From Piromyces finnis (lineage: Eukaryota; Neocallimastigomycota; Neocallimastigomycetes; Neocallimastigales; Neocallimastigaceae), in NCBI GenBank assembly GCA_002104945.1, contig MCFH01000011.1, forward strand, positions 753,501 to 817,500: a stretch of DNA of 64,000 bases, in the 5' to 3' direction. The notes under the pieces were generated by a model. That model made no database searches. It was not told where the DNA came from and worked only from the letters and a program-made list of their open reading frames with translations. Positions within the stretch are counted from its first letter, which is position 1; each line of letters begins with the position of its first letter. This document shows positions 32,819 to 42,509 of this stretch, piece by piece. The translations under genes and the position numbers were made by a program.

Positions 32819-33357
32819 ATCTATTAGATAATTAATATTGTCTTAATGGTTAGTATTTAAGACATTAATCTGGATCACTCGGGTTCGACTCACACCTTGA
32901 TCCGAAATCTATTTTAGATTATTTATTTAACAATTTAATTTACGACTCATAGAAACTTATAGAACTTATTCGAAAAAGAATAAGTTCGAATATTCGAAAA
33001 ATCAAATATTTTTTGTAATTTTATCACGGGATTCATCTTATGCAATTTTTAATTAATTTAAAGAACAATCTAGAAAGATAATTAAAATTTTTGATTTAGC
33101 CACATCAGATTTAGAAAAAGTATAAATAGAAGTGGTTTGAATCGAAAATTAAAAAAATTGTGTTTTTATTAACTATTAACTTTTAACTTTTAAATTTTAA
33201 AAAAAAAAAAATATTTATTATTAAAAAATAATTTAAATAAAAAATAATTAAAAATTTTAATAAATAAAATTAATTGACTTATTGGGATCAAAATTATTAT
33301 CTATATAAAGTTTATTAATTACCACATTATTAAATACTTATATAGATACGCGTTACA
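32819..33357 (+). repeat. Gypsy-2 5' LTR, main part, with tRNA-like segment
   Basis: Together with 27653-27660 this equals the 3' LTR in length (547 bp). At 32839-32849 TGTCTTAATGG resembles a pol III A box and at 32882-32892 GGTTCGACTCA a B box; GTCTTAA/TTAAGAC and GGATCA/TGATCC form two hairpins. TATA box TATAAATAG at 33121. GTGTTTTTAT at 33160-33169 is the predicted self-primer. Confidence 0.9.
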
Positions 33358-33367
33358 ATAAAAACAC
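33358..33367 (+). promoter_or_regulatory. Self-primer-type PBS of Gypsy-2
   Basis: ATAAAAACAC directly after the LTR is the exact reverse complement of GTGTTTTTAT at 33160-33169, 39 bases after the start of the TATA box. This is the same geometry as Gypsy-1 with an unrelated sequence, which argues that the pairing rather than the sequence is conserved. Confidence 0.78.
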
Positions 33368-33413
33368 CAGTTGTAACATATTCCCTTTACCTTAATTAAT
33401 TTGTTTATTTTTC

Positions 33414-33633
33414 CTACCTGTTATAGTGTCTACCCTTGGTTTAAATATCCACTTGTATATTAGTATCTACCTGACTTTTGTACTTTTCTGTTTTGCTACT
33501 TTAGATACTACTTCTGTTTACTCCTTTATTTTTTCTCTAGGCAATAGACACTACCTTTGTATATTGTTTTACAACTCTTTTGGACTCTCTCAGACTCTTT
33601 TGGACTCTTTTGGACTCTTTTGGACTCTCTTGG
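33414..33633 (+). repeat. Gypsy-2 leader repeats
   Basis: CTACC or CTACT units occur at 33414, 33430, 33467, 33496, 33508 and 33551, followed by six exact-length 10-bp units of ACTCTTTTGG type at 33574, 33584, 33594, 33604, 33614 and 33624. It occupies the same place (PBS to gag) as the CTACC array of Gypsy-1. The ORF overlapping it (33426-33650) is not considered real. Confidence 0.75.
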
Positions 33634-33689
33634 ATATATTATACGATTAAATTGAATTAAAATTAGATATTTTCAATAAAATAAAGAAT

Positions 33690-36600
33690 ATGGATGAAGA
33701 ATTGATGAACCATGCTACGTTGAAGGATGGTTTCGCTGGAAATCGTCGTTTCTTTAAGGGTTTTCTCGCCAAAATAGAATTAATCTTTATGGTCTACCCA
33801 GAGCGCTACGCGGATGATGAAGCAAAAATCGTCTATATTATTTCAAGACTATATGGTGAAGCCTTGAATTGGGCTGCATCATTAATTCACAACCATGACG
33901 AATGCCTATTAAATTATGACTCATTTGTTGCAAAGCTTAAATCTGTGTTTGGCAACAACGACTCAACATTTGTGGCTAATCAAAAGCTTCGAACTATAAA
34001 GCAAAGGAAAATCGGAGAAATTCAAAAATATATTCTTGAATTTAACCGATACTCTGATGACTCCTCTTGGAACGAAAGTGCAAAAATGGACGCCTTCTTA
34101 GCTGGACTACAAGATCAAGTCGCCAATAGAATTTTAGAAATGTTTCCCGGTCCACAAACGCTACTAAATTTACAAGTTATAGCATCAAGAATCGATTCTA
34201 GAATCGATACTAATAGAAGATTTTTCAACAACAATCACTCTAATAGCACCAATCAAAACCGAAGAACTGAAGCAAATAGAAAACCTTTCACTTCGAGAAA
34301 TAAGAAAACTTACGGACCGCTTACCTCAGAAGAAAAGGCTAGAAGAATTAAGGAGAATCTCTGTTTATATTGTGGTTCTCCAGATCACAAGTTAAACAAC
34401 TGTCCAAAAAGAAGTAAAAATGAAAAAACAGCTGGGACTCATATTTCTAATTCTATGCCTGAAAAGAAACCTAGAATAAGATTCTCCGATAATCCCCATT
34501 TGAAACAACCAGTTTTTGAGTTCCAACTCAATACTTCCGACGTCTCCGTTAACACTAAACTACTAATTGATTCAGGATCCCAACTTAACCTAATAGATGT
34601 GGTCTTTGCAGAAGAAAACAACATTCCTTTTGATAAATCCGTCTCTCTCGACAAAATCTCTGGTATTGGTGGGGAACAACAAGTCTTAGGTAAATCCATC
34701 CCAATTTCAATTAAATACAAAAACCACCAATGTAAAACTATATTTTATATTGTAGACCTCCCGGGATATTGTGGTATCTTAGGTGCTGAATGGTTACATC
34801 AGCACAACCCTATTATTAACTTCGTTGAAAAAGAATTATCTTTTAATTCAAATTTCTGTTTGTCACATTGCTCTGTCATTCCAAATGTTGCCCCTACTTA
34901 TGTTATTTCTTCTATTTCTAATGATTCCAAACCTTCTTGTAGCACTTCAACCAATTCTTATATCCATGATTCTGTAACAAATCTTCCAAAAAGTCAAGAT
35001 TCCACCACTAACACTTCTAGTAATCAAGAAGTTATTCTACCCGCTGAACTTCAAGCCTTTGAAGATGTATTTAATGAAAAAGCCGCTGAACAATTGCCGC
35101 CACATAGGCAATACGATTGTGAAATCCGTCTTAAGCCGGACTCCAAACTTTTCTATGGACCAATTTATCCTTTAACGGATAAAGAATCAATGGTATTGAA
35201 GGAATACATTGATGAAAATTTGCGAAGAGGTTTCATCAGACCTTCGAAGTCTCCGGCTGGTGCCCCAGTGCTTTTTGTCCCGAAGAAAAATGGTGAACTA
35301 CGTCTATGTCAAGATTATAGGAAATTAAACGAAATCACAATCCGTGATTCATACCCTTTACCATTAATTAATGACATGTTGGAACATCTAGGTAAAAGCA
35401 ACATCTTCTCCAAACTTGATTTAAGATCCGCTTATAATCTTGTGAGGATCAAAGAAGGTGATGAATTCAAAACTGCTTTTACTTGCAAATATGGACACTT
35501 TGAATATACTGTAATGCCGTTTGGTTTGAAAAACGCACCTGCAGTATTTCAACATTTCATTAATGATGTGCTTGAGGGAATCTTGGGAATATTTGTCTTT
35601 AGTTATATTGATGACTTAATAATTTTCTCGGAAAATTTTAAAACCCATGTAATCCAGGTTAAAGAAGTACTTAAAAGACTTAGAAAAGCGGGACTTTACG
35701 CAAAACTTGAAAAATGTGAGTTCTTTGTCCCATTTATCGATTTCTTAGGTCATCGTATATCTTCTGAAGGTATTTTAATGGATCCAAAGAAAATTGCATC
35801 TATCTTGGAATGGCCAACTCCTAAAAGCGTTAAAGAGGTTCAAGCGTTTCTTGGGTTAGCTAATTATTATAGAAGATTCATTGCCGGTTTTGCTGAGATC
35901 GCACAACCACTGAATGCGTTACTTAAGAAGGATGTTAAATTCTGCTTCTCTCATCAGTGTGAAAATTCTTTTAGTTTAATCAAATCCAAATTTGCTTCTT
36001 CCCCTGTTCTTGCATACCCGAATCGTGATATACCTTTCATAGTTGAAACGGATGCAAGTAATTTCGCTATAGGAGCAATCCTTTCACAAACGAATCCAAA
36101 AGACAAGTCGGTTCATCCAGTGGCATTTTTCTCTAGATCGCTTAGTTCTTCTGAAAGGAACTATCCGATCTACGATAAAGAACTTTTAGCAATTGTAGCT
36201 GCTTTAGAAACTTGGCGACATCTACTCAAAGGAACTACTCAGCCTTTCAAGATTTTCTCGGATCATAGAAATTTGCTCTACCAGAAGAAACCCGAAAAAA
36301 TGACTCAAAGATTAGTTCGTTGGTCTCTGTTCCTTGCCGAGTTAAACTTTATCATCGTTTATCGGTCGGGTTCTGCTAATGGTAAACCTGACGCTTTATC
36401 TAGAAGACCAGATTACTTAGAAAATTTTAAGTATAACAATGACATTCCAAATTCCGTCCTTAGACCCGAAAACTTTTGTGCCATGGTTCTGGATAACAAT
36501 CCCCTTATGGATAAAATCATTTCAAATAGCAAAGATGATAAATTTTACTTTGAAGTATGCAAATATTTAGAAACTCAAATTCCCCCAGTCCCTCATTCGC

Positions 36601-37925
36601 AAATCGAAAACTTTAAAATTCAAGATGGTGTATTATTATTCAATAATAGGATCTATGTCCCCCAAGATTGTCGTTTGGAAGTTCTTAAAATTTGCCATGA
36701 CTCACCCTCCGCTGGACACTTCGGATTAAAGAAAACTACTTCCCTTATTGTTCGTGACTTTTGGTGGCCTTATCTCTCAGTCGATGTCAAAGAATATGTT
36801 AGGTCTTGCGAAATATGTTGCCGATCAAAGGATTCTCGACACAAACCCTATGGATTTCTCTCCCCTTTGGAAATTGCTGAACGTCCTTGGTCTTCCTTAT
36901 CTATGGACTTTATTACGGATCTCCCACCTTCCCAAAAGTATACTTGCATTCTTGTAGTCACCGATAGATTAACTAAATTATGCCACTTCATTCCTTTTGA
37001 GAACATCCCTTCTGCCTCCGATACTGCTGATGCTTTCATGATCAACGTTTTTCGTCTCCATGGATTACCAAATGAAATTCTTTCGGATAGAGGTACTCAA
37101 TTTACCTCTAAATTCTGGAATTCAATTTGCAAATCTTTTGATATAAACTTAAAATTTTCTTCTTCCTACCATCACCAAACAAACGGGCTGACGGAGAGGG
37201 TAAACTCCGTTGTAGAACAATACCTAAGGTGTTACTCAAATTATAAAGGCTCTAACTGGTACAAGTTCTTACATCTTGCTGAATTTAGTTACAATAATGC
37301 CGTTCAAGAATCTACCAAAACTTCACCATTTTTTGCTAACTATGGCTATAATCCAAAACATTCTCCAATTTTACCAAGTCGTACCGAGATACCAACTGCG
37401 GATGAATTCACAAGAAATTTCAAAGAAATAATTAAAACTCTTAAAGATAACTTGAAGAAATCCATTAATCAACAAGAAAAATTCGCAAACAAACACAGAA
37501 GTAAAGCCCCTGAACTCAAGGTAAATGATAAAGTATGGATCAACAGTTCTTTAATAATGCGTAATGGTAATAAGAAGTTAAAACCTAGAAAACTTGGTCC
37601 GTACAAAATAATTGAAAAAATTTCTCCAGTTTCTTTCAAATTGGAGTTACCAAAAGAAATTCGCATTCATCCAGTCATCCACGTTTCAGAATTGGAACCC
37701 TACCATGAAGACAAGTTCAATAGAAAGCAACCGCCACCTCCGCCGGTTATTGTGGATAATAAGGAAGAATTTGAAGTCGAAGAGATATTGGATAAAAGAA
37801 GATATTATGGTAAAGTCCAATATCTAATTAAATGGAAAGGATACCCAATATCTGAAGCATCTTGGGAGCCAGAAACAAATTTGAATTGTCCAGAACTACT
37901 TAAGGAATTCAACAAAAAGAAATGA
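33690..37925 (+). CDS. Gypsy-2 Gag-Pol polyprotein (1411 aa)
   Basis: A single uninterrupted frame encodes Gag; a CCHC zinc knuckle (C225, C228, H233, C238); aspartic protease LIDSGS (D294); reverse transcriptase with YIDD at 639-642; RNase H from ETDASN (D788); an integrase HHCC domain from about H1003; the DD35E core D1073, D1133, E1169; and a C-terminal chromodomain at about 1362-1405 ([27 protein letters not shown]), where the Trp pair of the methyl-lysine cage is visible. All catalytic residues examined are present. It is shorter than the Gypsy-1 protein because it lacks the long Asn-rich linker. It lies inside a virus-derived locus only because of the nested B LTR, not by function. The start ATG follows the leader repeats. 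Confidence 0.97.
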   Translation: MDEELMNHATLKDGFAGNRRFFKGFLAKIELIFMVYPERYADDEAKIVYIISRLYGEALNWAASLIHNHDECLLNYDSFVAKLKSVFGNNDSTFVANQKLRTIKQRKIGEIQKYILEFNRYSDDSSWNESAKMDAFLAGLQDQVANRILEMFPGPQTLLNLQVIASRIDSRIDTNRRFFNNNHSNSTNQNRRTEANRKPFTSRNKKTYGPLTSEEKARRIKENLCLYCGSPDHKLNNCPKRSKNEKTAGTHISNSMPEKKPRIRFSDNPHLKQPVFEFQLNTSDVSVNTKLLIDSGSQLNLIDVVFAEENNIPFDKSVSLDKISGIGGEQQVLGKSIPISIKYKNHQCKTIFYIVDLPGYCGILGAEWLHQHNPIINFVEKELSFNSNFCLSHCSVIPNVAPTYVISSISNDSKPSCSTSTNSYIHDSVTNLPKSQDSTTNTSSNQEVILPAELQAFEDVFNEKAAEQLPPHRQYDCEIRLKPDSKLFYGPIYPLTDKESMVLKEYIDENLRRGFIRPSKSPAGAPVLFVPKKNGELRLCQDYRKLNEITIRDSYPLPLINDMLEHLGKSNIFSKLDLRSAYNLVRIKEGDEFKTAFTCKYGHFEYTVMPFGLKNAPAVFQHFINDVLEGILGIFVFSYIDDLIIFSENFKTHVIQVKEVLKRLRKAGLYAKLEKCEFFVPFIDFLGHRISSEGILMDPKKIASILEWPTPKSVKEVQAFLGLANYYRRFIAGFAEIAQPLNALLKKDVKFCFSHQCENSFSLIKSKFASSPVLAYPNRDIPFIVETDASNFAIGAILSQTNPKDKSVHPVAFFSRSLSSSERNYPIYDKELLAIVAALETWRHLLKGTTQPFKIFSDHRNLLYQKKPEKMTQRLVRWSLFLAELNFIIVYRSGSANGKPDALSRRPDYLENFKYNNDIPNSVLRPENFCAMVLDNNPLMDKIISNSKDDKFYFEVCKYLETQIPPVPHSQIENFKIQDGVLLFNNRIYVPQDCRLEVLKICHDSPSAGHFGLKKTTSLIVRDFWWPYLSVDVKEYVRSCEICCRSKDSRHKPYGFLSPLEIAERPWSSLSMDFITDLPPSQKYTCILVVTDRLTKLCHFIPFENIPSASDTADAFMINVFRLHGLPNEILSDRGTQFTSKFWNSICKSFDINLKFSSSYHHQTNGLTERVNSVVEQYLRCYSNYKGSNWYKFLHLAEFSYNNAVQESTKTSPFFANYGYNPKHSPILPSRTEIPTADEFTRNFKEIIKTLKDNLKKSINQQEKFANKHRSKAPELKVNDKVWINSSLIMRNGNKKLKPRKLGPYKIIEKISPVSFKLELPKEIRIHPVIHVSELEPYHEDKFNRKQPPPPPVIVDNKEEFEVEEILDKRRYYGKVQYLIKWKGYPISEASWEPETNLNCPELLKEFNKKK

Positions 37926-38063
37926 TTTCAACAGAAACTTTATTTTTAATTTATTTTTAATTTATTTTTAATTTTAATTTAAAAAAAAAAAAAAAAATAA
38001 CTTCTTTAAATTTTCTTAAATTTTAGATTTTCTTTAAGCATGTATTTAATATTAAATATATAA

Positions 38064-38106
<43 letters not shown>

Positions 38107-38235
38107 ATTTTATTGTAATTCAATTAGTATAGTTTAATTATATAGTAATTATATAGCTTAAAAAAATTATTATTGTAATAAAACATAAAATGAATCCAAA
38201 GATTCGTCTGGTATCCGAATCCTGGAGGAAGACCA
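37926..38235 (+). other. Gypsy-2 3' untranslated region with poly-A runs, hairpin and PPT
   Basis: Two poly-A runs occur (about 37980-37997 and 38067-38103). A hairpin GATTCG (38201-38206), loop TCTGGTATC, CGAATC (38216-38221) is followed by GGAGGAAGACCA up to the 3' LTR. The same loop and PPT order occurs at 1923-1957 and, on the minus strand, at 44690-44725. Confidence 0.7.
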
Positions 38236-38782
38236 TGTAACGAATCTATTAGATAATTAATATTGTCTTAATGGTTAGTATTTAAGACATTAATCTGGAT
38301 CACTCGGGTTCGACTCACACCTTGATCCGAAATCTATTTTAGATTATTTATTTAACAATTTAATTTACGACTCATAGAAACTTATAGAACTTATTCGAAA
38401 AAGAATAAGTTCGAATATTCGAAAAATCAAATATTTTTTGTAATTTTATCACGGGATTCATCTTATGCAATTTTTAATTAATTTAAAGAACAATCTAGAA
38501 AGATAATTAAAATTTTTGATTTAGCCACATCAGATTTAGAAAAAGTATAAATAGAAGTGGTTTGAATCGAAAATTAAAAAAATTGTGTTTTTATTAACTA
38601 TTAACTTTTAACTTTTAAATTTTAAAAAAAAAAAAATATTTATTATTAAAAAATAATTTAAATAAAAAATAATTAAAAATTTTAATAAATAAAATTAATT
38701 GACTTATTGGGATCAAAATTATTATCTATATAAAGTTTATTAATTACCACATTATTAAATACTTATATAGATACGCGTTACA
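38236..38782 (+). repeat. Gypsy-2 3' LTR
   Basis: 547 bp from TGTAACGAATC to ACGCGTTACA. A-box-like TGTCTTAATGG at 38264-38274 and B-box GGTTCGACTCA at 38307-38317. Followed directly by ATAGA. Confidence 0.95.
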
Positions 38783-39180
38783 ATAGAAAATACATGGGCT
38801 TTATTCAATTTTGAGTTTACTCAAATTGAATTAAAAGTATAATGAATTAGTTTTAGTTTAGTTTTGTTATTTTATTATTTAATTAGATTAGTGTTGTTTA
38901 TTTTATATTAAATATATGTTTATTTAAATAGAATAATATATTAGAATATAATTATGAAAAAATATAAATACATGTAATTTTTGTTTATTAAATCGATGTA
39001 ATTGTTATTTTCAATTTTTTAATTATTAACTATTATATAGTTAATAATATTTTTTAAGAGTTTTAAATAAAATGATTTTTAAAATAAAAATTTAATGTTT
39101 TATTTTTTATTTTTGTGTTAATAAAAATTGTTTTGTTTTAAGTATAAAATCTGTTTTAAATTTTATACTTTAACATTAGG

Positions 39181-39493
39181 TAAGTACATGTATTTCAACA
39201 ACTTATTTAATTTAGACGATTGGAATGAGGATGCAGACTACATCATTTTAGATGATTTTAACAGTGATATAACCAAGTTTTTACCATTTTGGAAGTGTTT
39301 CTTTGGTGGTCAAAAACAGTTTACTCTCACTGATAAATACAGAGGTAAGAAAACAGTTCATTGGGGAAAACCAATGATTTGGTTATCCAACGAAGACTTA
39401 TACAAAAATCTTAATATTGAACACTTAAATTTCTTAAAAAAAAATTGTACTTGTATCATTTTAGAAAATAAATTATTAAATAAAGTTTATTAA
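39181..39493 (+). pseudogene. Endogenous CRESS-virus Rep, C-terminal helicase part
   Basis: The Rep frame resumes in phase after the B-family LTR and one TTAGG copy. It shows Walker B (YIILDDF), then QFTLTDKYRGKK, and motif C with the sensor Asn (PMIWLSNED), in the order and spacing of SF3 helicases of geminivirus-like Reps. It ends with a natural-looking stop at 39491-39493. The frame is open well before 39181 only because the LTR end happens to lack stops, so the ATG at 39128 is not meaningful. The Rep is disabled by the LTR. Confidence 0.88.
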
Positions 39494-40318
39494 AATTTAA
39501 ATATATTACATTGTATTGTGTTGTATACATTTTGTGTTAAATAAAAAAAAATCTGTTCCTACTACTCCCCCAGAGCCGTCCGTCCAGAGTAGGAAAACAA
39601 TCCTCTTAAAACCACTTGGCTATGGATAAGTAGGAGGGTGTGACTCATCACGTGATCATCATTAGATATAAACATTGATATAAGTTTCTTTTATGTTGTA
39701 GTAATTTAATATTAGTTTATTTATAATTTATTATATTAGGTGAAAAATATTTTATTACTATTAACTTCTCTCTTATTAATAATTTCACTTATAATATTTT
39801 CTTATTAATTATTAAAGCTCTTCTCTTTCTAATTATTAATTATTTTTACATGAATATTTTTATATTATAAAATTTCTATAATATAATTGAATATCAATTA
39901 TATAATGTAATGTATTCATAATATATGAATAATAATTAAATAGGATATAGTATAATATATTTTACATTTTATATGAAATATTACTATATAAGGAAAGGTA
40001 ATGTAATACAAATAAGTATTACAATAAAATTAATACTAATATAATATTAATATTTAAGAATATAATGAAATATGTACATGAATTCTATAACTAATATATA
40101 AATAATGTATTATAATATATATCAATTATTATATTATTATTATGAAATATTATATATAAATTTTTAAAGATGAAATTGAATATTTTAAATAATAAAAATT
40201 ATTTTAAATATTGGCTAATATGTAGCTAGACATATTAATTTCATATCAAACGGCCAGGGTCTAGAGCCTGCGGCTCACAGGGATCAAACACGTTAACTTA
40301 GTTGTATGTCACGTGTTC
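39494..40318. other. Viral 3' intergenic region with a probable AT-rich insertion
   Basis: Two GC-richer islands look viral: 39551-39657 (CCTACTACTCCCCC and AAGTAGGAGGG are partly complementary) and 40250-40318 (GAGCC/GGCTC hairpin at 40264-40276; AACACGT 40287-40293 pairs with ACGTGTT 40311-40317 next to the Cap stop). Between them about 570 bp of almost pure A/T (39670-40235) looks like host-type or transposon DNA, but I could not define ends or a target repeat. Confidence 0.5.
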
Positions 40319-41557
40319 TTATGTAGAGCTTGCATTGACTTCTACTAAATCAGAGAATATAGTTGGTTTAGTCCATGATGCTACTAAATCATCTTCAGAT
40401 GTTACCGATTGATAGTTACATGGAAGATCCCATATATTTACCTTTTTGATACATTTAACTAATAATTTACCAGGTAATGTACCTACAATTGTACCATCAC
40501 TACGTTGATTGTCTTCAGTTGCAACTTGACCTTCAAAACCGAATAAAGTTGCTTGTGTAATACCACCAATACCCATTTTATTATTAGTATGTCTAGTTTC
40601 TCTAGGGTATAATAAACTAGCATTGGTTATCTTCTTTTTTGGATTGTATATAACCACGTGATGGTGTGATGATCCGGGTGGTAAAATGATTTTTTTCATA
40701 CCTTTAACTTTCCAAATCGTGTTAAATAAATGATAGTCCGTTGGTTTCATACCAACAGTATTCCAATATGTACCCATTTCGAGTGTAGGGTCTGCAACTT
40801 GCCATGTTGGGGCAGAACCTCCATCGGTCATAGATTTTGAACCCTTTTGCATACAAGCTTCAGGGGCACTATTACCATCATTATTAGCATCAGAATATGC
40901 TATTTGATGTGGTGTATCACATTTACAAATTAAATCGTAAATGTATACAGTCATTAAATAATTAGTTGGGTTATACAATTCGTAATGGAATGTACATTTA
41001 CCAACGTAAATACCAGCTGATGGGGAATTTCCCACGGCTTTATTATTGGTTACTGTAGCAGAAACCCCTTCTATACTCTGTGTCGGTAAGATTTTACGAC
41101 CTTGTAAATAAGTACATAAATTATTGAACTTTAAATGACAAACACTATACCAAATAGTTTTTGAGGCTGCACCAGCACCCATCCAAGAAAAACCAAATCT
41201 GTTTATATATTTGTTTTTAGTAGGGTTTGTTTTAAACAATTTGCGTAAAAATCGTTGTTCACGTGGTGTTCTACGTACTATCATACGTGTTGTAGTATGG
41301 GTTGTACCAGCAGCATTTCCTTTAACTGATTCGAATTGTCTATTGCCAATCTTACGATTTCTTCGTACAATCCTATCTCTTGCTCTACGTCCTAAATTTT
41401 GAGCCAATTGTCTTGCTTTATTACGCACCATCCTATTCCTCATTGCTCTTCGTAATACGTTACGTGCTACTACCGGTACTTTCCATAACGCTTGTCTTCC
41501 TATTTGTTGAATAGGATAATTTCTCGCTCTTCGTACAACTTGTTGTCGTTGGGGCAT
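40319..41557 (-). CDS. Endogenous CRESS-virus capsid-like protein (412 aa, intact)
   Basis: An uninterrupted frame divergent from Rep. The first 100 or so residues are extremely Arg-rich (RRARN, RRAMRNRMVRNKARQ, RRARDRIVRRNRK), the usual DNA-binding and nuclear-targeting arm of small ssDNA-virus capsid proteins. The remaining 310 residues are Gly/Thr/Asn/aromatic-rich without catalytic motifs, consistent with a jelly-roll coat protein. The call rests on this composition, the length, and the ambisense position opposite Rep with an origin between; I do not recognise the family. TTTATA at 41599-41604 is a TATA box on the minus strand about 45 bases upstream of the ATG. It has no stop while Rep is broken, so the integration is recent or the ORF is retained. 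Confidence 0.75.
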   Translation of the reverse strand: MPQRQQVVRRARNYPIQQIGRQALWKVPVVARNVLRRAMRNRMVRNKARQLAQNLGRRARDRIVRRNRKIGNRQFESVKGNAAGTTHTTTRMIVRRTPREQRFLRKLFKTNPTKNKYINRFGFSWMGAGAASKTIWYSVCHLKFNNLCTYLQGRKILPTQSIEGVSATVTNNKAVGNSPSAGIYVGKCTFHYELYNPTNYLMTVYIYDLICKCDTPHQIAYSDANNDGNSAPEACMQKGSKSMTDGGSAPTWQVADPTLEMGTYWNTVGMKPTDYHLFNTIWKVKGMKKIILPPGSSHHHVVIYNPKKKITNASLLYPRETRHTNNKMGIGGITQATLFGFEGQVATEDNQRSDGTIVGTLPGKLLVKCIKKVNIWDLPCNYQSVTSEDDLVASWTKPTIFSDLVEVNASST

Positions 41558-41701
41558 TTTGATTGGTCAATCAAGTACATTCGTACATTATATGGATATT
41601 TATAGTAATTCCGCAAATTAAAGTTTAATTTAAAAAATTAATATAAATAGAGACTGGCAGGCAGGCATGGAGCGCTATATAATATTAAATTAGCGCTCAT
41701 C
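41558..41701. promoter_or_regulatory. CRESS intergenic region: bidirectional promoter and replication origin
   Basis: This 144-bp region separates divergent cap and rep. The origin stem-loop has GAGCGCTA (41670-41677) pairing perfectly with TAGCGCTC (41691-41698) around a 13-nt A/T loop. The loop contains TAATATTAA (41680-41688), eight of nine bases of the geminivirus-type nonanucleotide TAATATTAC where Rep nicks. GGCAGGCAGGC at 41656-41666 is a tandem iteron-like Rep-binding candidate next to it. TATAAATAG at 41642 serves Rep. A second near-palindrome TTGATTG/CAATCAA lies at 41559-41574 beside the cap start. Confidence 0.85.
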
Positions 41702-41949
41702 ATGCCAGCTTTCGCATTAAGAAAACGTGACTTTGGATTAACTTATGCAGACTCACGTGATGTTACCAAAGAAGAATTATACTCTTGTTTACAACTATTA
41801 GTTATTGCTGACGCCCACGTAGATAAGTTAATGTTAGCCGAAGAAGTGGGTCACGTGATTGGAAAACGTCACTTCCATGCTTATATTAGGTTCACTAAAA
41901 GAGTAACAGTAAACGAGTTCAATTTTGTCATGTTATACCTAAACACGGA
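41702..41949 (+). pseudogene. Endogenous CRESS-virus Rep, N-terminal HUH part
   Basis: True Rep start, 4 bases after the origin stem. FGLTYA (residues 11-16) is motif I and KRHFHAYIRF has the HUH metal-binding pair H57 and H59 of motif II. After NEFNF the frame looks shifted by one base in a T run; the other frame continues a few residues like the region just before motif III (compare HPHIFT at 25743). A G-family LTR then begins near 41950. Motif III is not here but at 25728, so this is the other end of a permuted insertion broken inside Rep. Confidence 0.85.
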
Positions 41950-42509
41950 TTTACTTTAGGAAATTGGTATTTTAAGGTTTTTCCGATTATTATTACAAAT
42001 AATTGGTTTTACTTAAAATTTACACGATGACCAATATGATTAGAATATTGGTTGAAAATTTGTTTAGGTTTTTCTTCTAGTCTTTTCCTAAACATTTTAT
42101 TTGTTAAGATTAGAACTCATTTATTTAACCTTATTTTTTAATAAAAATATAAATAAACACTCTTAAAATTCTTTAGAATTCAAGAGTTATTATTATAAGA
42201 AAAATTAATTATAATAAATAACAAATAATTTTATTTAATAAAAATTAATTAATAAAAAATCATATTATTAATAAAACATAATTCTTATACATTTTATTCT
42301 CATCCCTCTTCCCATTTGTGTTTTTGTTATTTATTATAAATTCTTATAATAAACTCGTTAAGTACTAGTTTTTTTAATTTCATATTTAATTTTTTATTAT
42401 TTCTTTCCATATACATAATTTAATATTAAATTTTAATATTGAGTTATCGACAAGTAATTGTATTATACTATTTAATATAAATATTATAATAAAATTACTA
42501 CACATTACA
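41950..42509 (-). repeat. LTR family G (reverse), 3' LTR of an eroded element
   Basis: The minus strand matches 20780-21265 and 21556-22029 (AACTCTTGAATTC, TTAAGATTAGAAA reversed, AGGAAAAGACTAGAAG). The right end CACATTACA is followed by TGGTCCTCCT, a reversed polypurine tract (AGGAGGACCA). The left end at the Rep junction is imprecise and I saw no target repeat. Confidence 0.6.

Larger units (their letters stand above)
27653..38782 (+). mobile_element. Gypsy-2, complete chromodomain Ty3/gypsy-type retrotransposon, TSD ATAGA
   Basis: The element proper is 547 bp LTR (27653-27660 plus 32819-33357), PBS, leader, gag-pol ORF, PPT hairpin and 547 bp 3' LTR (38236-38782). ATAGA flanks it at 27648-27652 and 38783-38787. 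The two LTRs have equal length and appear identical by eye, so the insertion is recent. GP-3 and element 4 later landed in its 5' LTR. Confidence 0.95.
26219..39175 (+). mobile_element. B-family LTR inserted in Rep, itself host to nested insertions
   Basis: The LTR (about 787 bp when nested DNA is removed: 26219-26575, 27611-27652, 38788-39175) starts TGTAAAGATATAATAT and ends TATACTTTAACA. TTAGG flanks it at 26214-26218 and 39176-39180. It contains the D solo LTR and the complete Gypsy-2. Internal order and sequence match the uninterrupted copy at 46510-47299. Confidence 0.93.

Noticed and set aside
39128-39180. N-terminal residues of the 39128 ORF as part of Rep
   Set aside because: They are encoded by the end of the B-family LTR; Rep begins again only after the TTAGG repeat.
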